Positions 1-4,707 of a DNA stretch of 6,036 nt are shown in pieces. Under the pieces are notes generated by a model. The model did not search any database, had not been told where the DNA came from, and saw nothing but the letters and a program-made list of their open reading frames with translations. Both the position numbers and the translations under genes were made by a program. Where the stretch lies: positions 1-6,036 of the forward strand of contig JABDRC010000112.1 in the NCBI GenBank assembly GCA_013041945.1. Direction: 5' to 3'. Positions within the stretch are counted from its first letter, which is position 1; each line of letters opens with the position of its first letter. The stretch comes from Halobacteria archaeon. GTDB lineage: Bacteria > Pseudomonadota > Gammaproteobacteria > UBA9214.

Positions 1-496
1 GTCCTACAGCGAAGTCGAGGGGGACAGCGCGTCGTCGGCGGAATACTATGCCCTGCTGTCAGCACTTGCCGATATCCCGCTGCGACAGTCACTGGCCGTC
101 ACCGGTTCGGTCAACCAGCTTGGCAGGATTCAGCCGATTGGCGGTGTCAACGAAAAGATCGAGGGCTTCTTCGATATCTGCAATATGCAGGGCCTGACCG
201 GCGACCAGGGTGTGATCATCCCGGCAACGAATGTCAAACATCTCATGTTGCGCGATGACGTGCGCAAGGCAGTGGAGGACGGCAGGTTTGCCATCCACGC
301 CATCGACACGGTCGATGACGGTATCGAGTTACTGACCGGCATGCCGGCCGGGCAACGGGACAAACAGGGTGTATTTCCCGCGGGCAGCATCAATCGCCGC
401 GTGGAAGACACCCTTGCACAATACTCCGAGGCCATGCAGACCTATTCCGGAAAAGGCGGAAAGTCGCAACCGGCAGAAGACGGTTCTTCCTCATGA
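1..496 (+). CDS. Lon-related ATP-dependent protease, C-terminal proteolytic domain (5' partial)
   Basis: Only the last 164 residues are inside the window, read from base 2; the ATPase part lies upstream. The proteolytic Ser-Lys dyad of the Lon (S16) family is visible: the motif GDSAS puts the nucleophile serine at codon 26-28, and GGVNEKIEG puts the general-base lysine at codon 155-157. They are 43 residues apart, the same spacing as S679/K722 of E. coli Lon. The following V-I-I-P-A-T-N and the tail beginning SINRRVEDTLAQYSE fit the Lon-like group with a non-classical AAA domain rather than classical Lon, but that assignment needs the missing N-terminus. The last residues are polar and probably disordered. 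It degrades damaged or regulatory proteins in the cytoplasm by ATP-driven proteolysis. Its stop codon overlaps the next start (ATGA), so the two genes are probably translationally coupled. Confidence 0.93.
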   Translation, partial: SYSEVEGDSASSAEYYALLSALADIPLRQSLAVTGSVNQLGRIQPIGGVNEKIEGFFDICNMQGLTGDQGVIIPATNVKHLMLRDDVRKAVEDGRFAIHAIDTVDDGIELLTGMPAGQRDKQGVFPAGSINRRVEDTLAQYSEAMQTYSGKGGKSQPAEDGSSS

Positions 497-1305
497 CACC
501 CGCCAGCGAACAGCATACTACCCGTCACGTTGTCGTCACCCTGGACGCATCCGAGAGCGGACGACCGGCACTGGAGACCGCCGTCAGACTTGCCGCGCTG
601 ACGGGTGCCCATCTGGAGGGGGTGTTCGTCGAGGATATCAACCTGATACGGCTGGCGGAACTGCCGTTTCTGCGCGAACTCAGACCCTCGTCGCTGGCCG
701 AGGAAGCGATCAGTTCACAGCGCATGCAGCGTGAATTGCGCAGCCTGGCACGCCGGGCCAGGCGCATGCTTGAACAGGCCGCGGTGGAGATGGGTGTGCA
801 CTGGTCATTCCAGGTATGGCGTGGCCATGCCGGCGCCGAGACACTGGCTGAAACCTTCAGCGCCGATATACTCAGCCTGGGGCGGGTCAGCTCACTGCGC
901 TTTTCAGGCACCTGGTCCGCAGGTGGCTTGCGTGCACGCCGCCGCAGTGAATCACCTTCGCAAATCAATGTGCTGTTCAGCAATTCGAAACAGGCAGTGC
1001 GGGCATTGACAACAGCCTGCCGCCTGGCCAACGATCTTGGCGCACCTCTCTCGGTAATCCTGCCGGAAAAGCGGAAGGCAGACCTGCAGCAACTCAGGCA
1101 GAAGGCGCTGACAATACTCGAGTCTTGCGGACAGGCCGCCTGCTTTGTGCAACTGAGCGGCGGCAGCTTGCAGAGCCTGGAACAGCTCACCGGCATATCC
1201 GGACAATGCATCCTTATCGCCGGGAGCAGACACACATTGCTGCAACAGGCCGGCCTCGACCGGTGCCTGAACACCCTGACCTGTCCGGTCCTGCTGGTGC
1301 GCTGA
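493..1305 (+). CDS. Universal stress protein-like, two-domain
   Basis: A 270-residue protein, about twice a single Usp domain. The N-terminal half (residues about 11-130) starts with the Usp beta1-loop pattern HVVVTLDASESGRPALETAVRLA, then GAHLEGVFVED, and ends in a strand followed by LSLGR. The second half (about 157-270) starts with INVLFSNSKQAVRALTTACRLA and ends with CPVLLVR, the usual last beta-strand of a Usp domain, but is more diverged. The ATP-binding signature G-2x-G-9x-G-S/T is not recognisable in either half, so a UspA-like non-ATP-binding behaviour is likely. No membrane segment or signal peptide is seen; a cytoplasmic stress-response role is inferred. The ATG at 493 is chosen because it overlaps the protease stop by four bases; no good Shine-Dalgarno is seen, which fits coupling. 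The 288-aa reading frame antisense to it is a shadow. Confidence 0.82.
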   Translation: MTPASEQHTTRHVVVTLDASESGRPALETAVRLAALTGAHLEGVFVEDINLIRLAELPFLRELRPSSLAEEAISSQRMQRELRSLARRARRMLEQAAVEMGVHWSFQVWRGHAGAETLAETFSADILSLGRVSSLRFSGTWSAGGLRARRRSESPSQINVLFSNSKQAVRALTTACRLANDLGAPLSVILPEKRKADLQQLRQKALTILESCGQAACFVQLSGGSLQSLEQLTGISGQCILIAGSRHTLLQQAGLDRCLNTLTCPVLLVR

Positions 1306-1398
1306 CGAAGCAGGTCATCCAGAACATGCTTTATGCAGCACCCGGGCCGGCCATTGGCGACCGGTCCTGCAGCACATGGCCTGCAGGTCAAGGGCCTG
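1306..1398. other. Convergent intergenic gap without a clear terminator
   Basis: The + strand Lon/Usp pair and the - strand HPF-CSD gene end 93 bases apart. The best structures are a 7-bp stem CCTGCAG/CTGCAGG (1366-1372 with 1381-1387, loop of 8) and an overlapping 5-bp stem GCAGG/CCTGC (1383-1387 with 1395-1399). Neither is followed by a T-run on either strand, so I do not call an intrinsic terminator. Overlapping transcripts or Rho-dependent ending is the inference. Confidence 0.4.
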
Positions 1399-1965
1399 CT
1401 AGGTGACGTGATGCTTGCCGATGAGTGTTACCGTGCTTGCCTGCGGTCCTTCTTCACCCGCCTCTTCCACGAACCGCACCTCACTGCCGACCGCCAGCCT
1501 GTCATAGGCATTGTTCAGCACACTGTTGCGATGGAAATAAACCAGCCGATTGTCCGGGGTCTCGATCCTGCCATAACCCTCATCGGCATTCAGGCTTGTC
1601 ACAGTGCCATGCGCCGGGGTCTCGTGACTCTTGACCTTGCCACGCCGCTTGCGCGCATAGTCTTCCAGCTGTCGCTTCATTGCATCGAAGGCATCGCGAA
1701 TGGCCACGTAGACGTCTTCATGCGAATGATCCTTGTGGTGATGCTCATGGGTCACCAGCAGCTCGCCATCCGGCACGGTCATATCGATACGCACCTGGTA
1801 TAACCTGCCCTTGTGATGATGGCCATGGGGAGACTCCACCATGACCCGGCAACTCATGACATGGTCGTAAAACCGGTCGAGTTTTGCTGCCTTTTCACGT
1901 ATGCGCGCCTCAATGGCATCGGAGGGCTCCATATCACGAAATGTAATCTGCAAGGGTATCTGCAT
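1399..1965 (-). CDS. Ribosome hibernation factor (HPF/RaiA family) fused to a cold-shock domain
   Basis: A 188-residue protein. Residues 1-108 form an HPF/RaiA (S30AE) domain: MQIPLQITFRDMEPSDAIEA, a first helix with IREKAAKLDRFYDHVMSCRV, paired strands LYQVRIDMTVPDGELLV, and the second helix DVYVAIRDAFDAMKRQLEDY, followed by the basic RKRRGKVK. Residues about 118-180 resemble a cold-shock domain: GTVTSLNADEGYGRI aligns with RNP1 (GYGFI type) and LVYFHRNSV with RNP2 (VFVH type). Two histidine clusters (47-51 and 73-82) lie in the strand-loop region. HPF family proteins bind the 30S decoding region and silence ribosomes; here a nucleic-acid-binding CSD takes the place of the dimerisation tail of long HPF. 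The start at 1965 is supported by AAGAGA eight bases upstream (1974-1979). Upstream lies an FNR/ANR-like box with class II spacing, suggesting induction under low oxygen. Confidence 0.93.
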   Translation of the reverse strand: MQIPLQITFRDMEPSDAIEARIREKAAKLDRFYDHVMSCRVMVESPHGHHHKGRLYQVRIDMTVPDGELLVTHEHHHKDHSHEDVYVAIRDAFDAMKRQLEDYARKRRGKVKSHETPAHGTVTSLNADEGYGRIETPDNRLVYFHRNSVLNNAYDRLAVGSEVRFVEEAGEEGPQASTVTLIGKHHVT

Positions 1966-1973
1966 AACGGTGT

Positions 1974-1979
1974 TCTCTT
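1974..1979 (-). promoter_or_regulatory. Ribosome binding site of the HPF-CSD gene
   Basis: On the - strand the sequence AAGAGA stands eight bases before the ATG at 1965. It is a moderate match to the Shine-Dalgarno consensus with good spacing and supports this start. Confidence 0.5.
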
Positions 1980-2009
1980 GTTGTGTGCCCTGATCGATGA
2001 TTCAGCTGC

Positions 2010-2015
2010 AATCTA
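2010..2015 (-). promoter_or_regulatory. Candidate -10 box of the HPF-CSD promoter
   Basis: On the - strand TAGATT matches TATAAT at 4 of 6 positions. It is chosen because it sits exactly where a class II FNR-activated promoter needs its -10: it predicts a start near 2003 (a G on the - strand) with a leader of about 38 bases. No separate -35 is needed in such promoters, since the activator covers that region. Confidence 0.4.
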
Positions 2016-2037
2016 TGCCACAGGCCCGCAGCGTACA

Positions 2038-2051
2038 TTGACGTGTATCAA
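2038..2051 (-). promoter_or_regulatory. FNR/ANR-type operator upstream of the HPF-CSD gene
   Basis: The - strand reads TTGATACACGTCAA, matching TTGAT-N4-ATCAA at 9 of 10 defined positions. Its centre (2044.5) is 41.5 bases upstream of the start predicted from the TAGATT box, the canonical class II position for FNR/ANR/CRP family activators. The site lies in the 153-base gap between the small acidic protein gene and HPF-CSD, where a promoter is expected. The regulator (FNR, ANR or DNR) cannot be told from the site. Confidence 0.6.
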
Positions 2052-2118
2052 TTACCCTCACTGATTCCGGCATGTAACCAATGGCCCGTCCTGCTGACTG
2101 TCCGGAACCTGACAGACC

Positions 2119-2361
2119 TCACTGATCCTGGTAACAGCTGCCTTCCCGAATCCAGACACCACGCTCTTCACAGCGCAACAGTTCGTCACCGCTGCAAACA
2201 TATTCACCGATAGCAAAGGACTGGTCATTGAAATAACAGGCCCCGCTTTCCAGTTCCAGGTCCAGCGAAAGCTCATCGTCATCCGTCTCATCGAAGATGG
2301 GAGAATTTTTCAGTTCCGGGTCAGGGGCACCGACCTTCGGCAAATCCCGTGCTTTAGTCAT
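2119..2361 (-). CDS. Small acidic four-cysteine protein, unknown function
   Basis: An 80-residue protein I do not recognise with certainty. The N-terminal half is polar and strongly acidic (FDETDDDELSLDLELES at about 23-39), probably disordered. The C-terminal half is a compact cysteine unit: GACYFNDQSFAIGEYVC, then LLRCEERGVW, then EGSCYQ, with cysteines at residues 42, 56, 64 and 76. The pattern Cys-Tyr-Phe-x-Asp ... Gly ... Cys ... Cys ... Trp slightly recalls small DUF1496-like proteins, a weak guess from memory. No signal peptide or membrane helix is seen, so the cysteines would be in the cytoplasm and could bind metal or act in redox sensing (inference). The start at 2361 is favoured over an upstream in-frame extension to 2508 because GAGGAG (2370-2375) stands eight bases before it, and the extended part is basic and low-complexity, unlike the rest. 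A candidate promoter lies at 2441-2469. Confidence 0.75.
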   Translation of the reverse strand: MTKARDLPKVGAPDPELKNSPIFDETDDDELSLDLELESGACYFNDQSFAIGEYVCSGDELLRCEERGVWIREGSCYQDQ

Positions 2362-2369
2362 ATTTGCGA

Positions 2370-2375
2370 CTCCTC
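2370..2375 (-). promoter_or_regulatory. Strong ribosome binding site deciding the start of the small acidic protein
   Basis: GAGGAG on the - strand is separated by eight bases from the ATG at 2361. It is the best Shine-Dalgarno sequence in the window and argues for the 80-residue product rather than a 129-residue one. Confidence 0.75.
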
Positions 2376-2440
2376 GCGTGCTAGAAGACTGTGTGGTTCG
2401 GCGTGTCCACGGGCGCAGTACACGCCGGGCACAGTGACGG

Positions 2441-2469
2441 ATTGTAACAGCCTGCACCGGTCTTGTCGG
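2441..2469 (-). promoter_or_regulatory. Candidate sigma70-type promoter for the small acidic protein gene
   Basis: On the - strand a -35 CCGACA (4 of 6, at 2464-2469) is separated by 17 bases from a -10 TACAAT (5 of 6, at 2441-2446). Transcription would begin near 2434, leaving a leader of about 72 bases before the ATG at 2361. The site lies in the 272-base gap behind the APH/kinase gene, in which I see no convincing gene. Confidence 0.42.
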
Positions 2470-2633
2470 CTGTGAACAAAAACACCAGTGCTGCGCTGAA
2501 GTATGCACCGGGTTGACAGGGAAAACCCGTCATATAGTTCCGCAACAGGTATAGATGCAAACTCAGCCGACAAGGCATGCGGGTCGGACTGCGTGCCGGC
2601 ATACGGTCTCCGCTCACACAACGGCAACCCCGC

Positions 2634-4250
2634 TCAGTCCGGGAGTGAACCGGTACCGCGCGTCAGCGCCCCGATCTGTGCCAGCAATCCTCCGATATCC
2701 GGTGCACCCGTGGTATCGATACGGAGACAGTGTCCGGCATCTTCTGCGGACAATGCCTGCCAGGTTGACAACTGGTGCTCCAGCACCGCCCGGTCGGCGT
2801 CAGAAACACCCTGCTCGCGTTGATCGATTCGCTGGCGCAGGACGTCCGCCGGCGCGGTAAACTCGAGGATGACAAAGCCGGTCCCGGCTGCTTCCGCCAG
2901 TGTCCGGAAACGGGCAATCTGCTGCGGTTGCAGACAGGCCGCATCGACGATCACCGTATAGCCGGCAGCCAGCACCTGTCCCGCCAGCTCGACCAGCCTG
3001 TCATAGGTTTGCTCGCCGGCCGCAGTCGTGTAGATCCCGCCACCGACACCGTCATGCGCACGACTGTTGCCGGGTATGCCAAACAGGCGCTTGCGTTCCA
3101 CATCCGAGCGAATGCGTATGGCGCCCAGCTCTTCCAGCAGGGGCTGCGTCAGGGTCGACTTTCCGGATGCCGAGACGCCCCGGGTAATGATCAGGACGGG
3201 CGCCGGTGGCGCAGTGTAGTCTGCGGCAAGTTGCAGGTAGCCATCAAATTCCTGTATCACGGCCGCCTTTTCATCGACACCGATGCCGGCCTGCGACACG
3301 CGGATTGCCTCGACCTTGGCGCGCACCAGCGCCCGGTAGAGCAAATAGAACTGCAGCACAGCGGTGCCGGCGTAGTCGCCAAAGGCCTCCAGCCAAGCAT
3401 TCAGGAAACGCCATGCCAGCTGCGGCCTGTCACGGTCCTGCAAATCCATAACGAGGAAGGCAATCTCGCTGATGACATCGATCCAGCGCAATCGGGGATT
3501 GAACTCGATGCAGTCGAACACCAGGGGGCGGTCATCGACCCAGGCCAGATTGCGCAGGTGCATGTCGCCATGGCATTCACGCACAAAGCCGTCCGCCTTG
3601 CGTTGCGCGAGCACCGGCCGCAGCCGGGCACAGGCCGACTCGACCCACTCCGCCAGCAGGTCCAGCCGGGCCACCGGTGCATCCTGTTGCAGGTACCGCC
3701 CGATCTGCAGCAAATTTTCCATCACCGCATGACAGACGGTCCCCGGCTCGCCGTAGTCCGTGTCACTTGCCGCCACGGCGACCTGCTCATGGAAGCCGGC
3801 CATCAGGCGGGCAACCGCATCCAGGTGCAGCGGTTCGAGCCTGCCCCGTTCCAGCAGTACGTCCAGCTGGTCGCCCGTCGGAAACTGCTTCATCCGGACA
3901 GCGTATTCCATGGCATCCCCCGCGCCCTCCAGCACGGGATGCTCCGCGGTCCCGGTGATTGGCACCACGTCCAGGTAGTAATCCGGGGCCAGGCGCCGGT
4001 TCAGCCGCAACTCTTCCTCGCAGTTGAAGCGACGCTTGTCGAGTGACGAGAAGTCGAGAAAACCGAGGTCAACCGGCTTTTTTATCTTGTAGGCGTAGTC
4101 GCCCGTCAGTAAGACCCATGATATATGGGTCTCGATCAGGCGGATGTTGCTGACGGGATGTCCATAGACAGCCGCATCCATCATTGCGGCAATCAGGGGT
4201 GGTAGCGGCTTGTTGGCTGCGGATATGACTGCGTCTTCCTGTTCGAGCAC
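2634..4250 (-). CDS. APH-like kinase fused to a P-loop kinase (bifunctional family of unknown substrate)
   Basis: A 538-residue protein, the usual length for this two-domain family (related to Rv2004c of Mycobacterium tuberculosis). Residues about 25-340 are an aminoglycoside-phosphotransferase/choline-kinase-like domain: GDYAYKIKKPVDLGF carries the nucleotide-site lysines (55-58), the catalytic loop is HGDMHLRN (227-234) and the metal-binding aspartate is D246 in VFDCIEF. Residues about 350-538 are a small P-loop kinase domain: Walker A GVSASGKST (358-366, K364), RSDVERKRLFG, and a strand ending in VIVDAACLQ (D437), as in gluconate-kinase and zeta-toxin-like folds. Both active sites look intact. 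The substrate is unknown; antibiotic resistance should not be assumed. The start is GTG at 4250 with no evident Shine-Dalgarno; an in-frame ATG pair at residues 23-24 is the alternative. It follows the RRM-like gene by 37 bases, so probably shares its transcript. Confidence 0.9.
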   Translation of the reverse strand: MLEQEDAVISAANKPLPPLIAAMMDAAVYGHPVSNIRLIETHISWVLLTGDYAYKIKKPVDLGFLDFSSLDKRRFNCEEELRLNRRLAPDYYLDVVPITGTAEHPVLEGAGDAMEYAVRMKQFPTGDQLDVLLERGRLEPLHLDAVARLMAGFHEQVAVAASDTDYGEPGTVCHAVMENLLQIGRYLQQDAPVARLDLLAEWVESACARLRPVLAQRKADGFVRECHGDMHLRNLAWVDDRPLVFDCIEFNPRLRWIDVISEIAFLVMDLQDRDRPQLAWRFLNAWLEAFGDYAGTAVLQFYLLYRALVRAKVEAIRVSQAGIGVDEKAAVIQEFDGYLQLAADYTAPPAPVLIITRGVSASGKSTLTQPLLEELGAIRIRSDVERKRLFGIPGNSRAHDGVGGGIYTTAAGEQTYDRLVELAGQVLAAGYTVIVDAACLQPQQIARFRTLAEAAGTGFVILEFTAPADVLRQRIDQREQGVSDADRAVLEHQLSTWQALSAEDAGHCLRIDTTGAPDIGGLLAQIGALTRGTGSLPD

Positions 4251-4287
4251 ATGCGTCAGTAATGATTAAGTCGACAATACCATCCTG

Positions 4288-4533
4288 TCAGCCAAACAGG
4301 AGCCGGTGTGCCGACAGCTGTACACCCTGCCAGTAGAGTCCGTCCAGCTGTGTTGCAATGAGATTGACCACGACATGGCTGGTTACCGTCAGCGTGACCA
4401 GGCATGAGCAACAATCGGGCTCTGCAATGTTCCTGATGAGCGTTATTCCAGCGCCGCTGTCATAGCGGCTGATCAGCTGCATGATCTGATCCTCGGATAC
4501 CGTATCCGGCAGATTCTCGATAAGAATCAGCAT
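4288..4533 (-). CDS. Small RRM-like RNA-binding protein
   Basis: An 81-residue protein with the beta-alpha-beta-beta-alpha-beta order of an RNA recognition motif. The first strand LILIENLP (2-9) is a good RNP2-type sequence, followed by helix SEDQIMQLISRY, strand ITLIRN, strand CSCLVTLTV (43-50) in the RNP1 position, helix VVVNLIATQLDG and final strand VQLSAHRL. RNP1 lacks the usual aromatic residues, so RNA binding may be weak or altered. Three cysteines (41, 42, 44) sit at the beginning of this strand. Bacterial RRM proteins of this size bind RNA in the cytoplasm and often appear in stress settings; a target cannot be named. The ATG at 4533 directly follows a run of eight G, within a G-rich leader able to form a G-quadruplex. 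It lies between the 2-phosphoglycerate-kinase-like gene (174 bases upstream) and the APH-kinase gene (37 bases downstream). Confidence 0.75.
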   Translation of the reverse strand: MLILIENLPDTVSEDQIMQLISRYDSGAGITLIRNIAEPDCCSCLVTLTVTSHVVVNLIATQLDGLYWQGVQLSAHRLLFG

Positions 4534-4534
4534 A

Positions 4535-4555
4535 CCCCCCCCTGCCCCTGTTCCC
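4535..4555 (-). promoter_or_regulatory. Putative G-quadruplex / G-tract covering the ribosome binding region of the RRM-like gene
   Basis: On the - strand the leader reads GGG-AACA-GGGG-CA-GGGGGGGG, then T and the ATG. This satisfies the four-run pattern G3+ with loops of 1-7 (the last eight G supply two runs). The only Shine-Dalgarno-like bases (AGGGG and AGGGGG) are inside it, so folding would hide the ribosome binding site. Folding itself is not shown. Confidence 0.5.
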
Positions 4556-4561
4556 GGCAGT

Positions 4562-4580
4562 TACCGGATACAAACCGGTA
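4562..4580. repeat. Inverted repeat in the leader of the RRM-like gene
   Basis: TACCGG (4562-4567) and CCGGTA (4575-4580) form a perfect 6-bp inverted repeat with a 7-base spacer, next to an A/T-rich stretch (4581-4590). On the - strand transcript it would be a hairpin just upstream of the G-run cluster; as DNA it could be an operator. On the + strand it resembles a weak terminator, but no + strand gene ends here. Confidence 0.35.
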
Positions 4581-4707
4581 TTTATTATTTGCCGCCCCCC
4601 CGGGTCGTGCGAGCCACCGGCCTCACCGCCCCCGCAGCTCGATCGTCACGGGCCTGAAACCTGGGCACATAATAACAGGCAGCGGCATCGACTGTGGAAA
4701 TACCCTG

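Noticed and set aside
525..1391. 288-codon open frame on the - strand
   Set aside because: It is antisense to the Usp-like gene, and its product is rich in Arg, Ser and Cys without recognisable motifs.
2009..2024. Sigma54-like TGGCA...TTGCA upstream of the HPF-CSD gene
   Set aside because: The GG and GC elements are 8 bases apart instead of the required 10, so it does not fit a -24/-12 promoter, although hpf genes often lie near rpoN.
2098..2115. Stem CTGTC/GACAG behind the small acidic gene as terminator
   Set aside because: The stem is only 5 bp with a loop of 8 and is not followed by a T-run on the - strand.
2471..2486. CRP-like half site TGTGA-N6-ACACC near the promoter of the small acidic gene
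   Set aside because: One half is only 3 of 5, and its centre is about 44.5 bases from the predicted start, off the usual helical position.
2119..2508. 129-codon version of the small acidic protein
   Set aside because: The extra 49 residues are basic and low-quality, and a strong GAGGAG stands before the internal ATG at 2361.
2514..2542. TTGACA followed by TATAGT on the + strand
   Set aside because: The spacer is only 14 bases and no + strand gene follows.
2381..2617. 78-codon GTG frame on the - strand (inner ATG at 2533 gives 50 codons) with a short hydrophobic stretch and several cysteines
   Set aside because: It overlaps the candidate promoter of the small acidic gene, has only a weak ribosome binding site and no family resemblance.
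2585..2641. 7-bp inverted repeat CGGACTG/CAGTCCG around the stop of the APH-kinase gene as terminator
   Set aside because: The loop of 43 bases is too large and there is no T-run.
2775..4046. 423-codon open frame on the + strand
   Set aside because: It is fully antisense to the APH/P-loop kinase gene, which has intact motifs in both domains. Its translation shows no domain pattern, and long shadow frames are expected in GC-rich DNA.
4562..4590. Intrinsic terminator on the + strand (6-bp stem plus T-rich tail)
   Set aside because: No + strand gene is upstream within more than 3 kb and the T stretch is interrupted; kept only as an inverted repeat.
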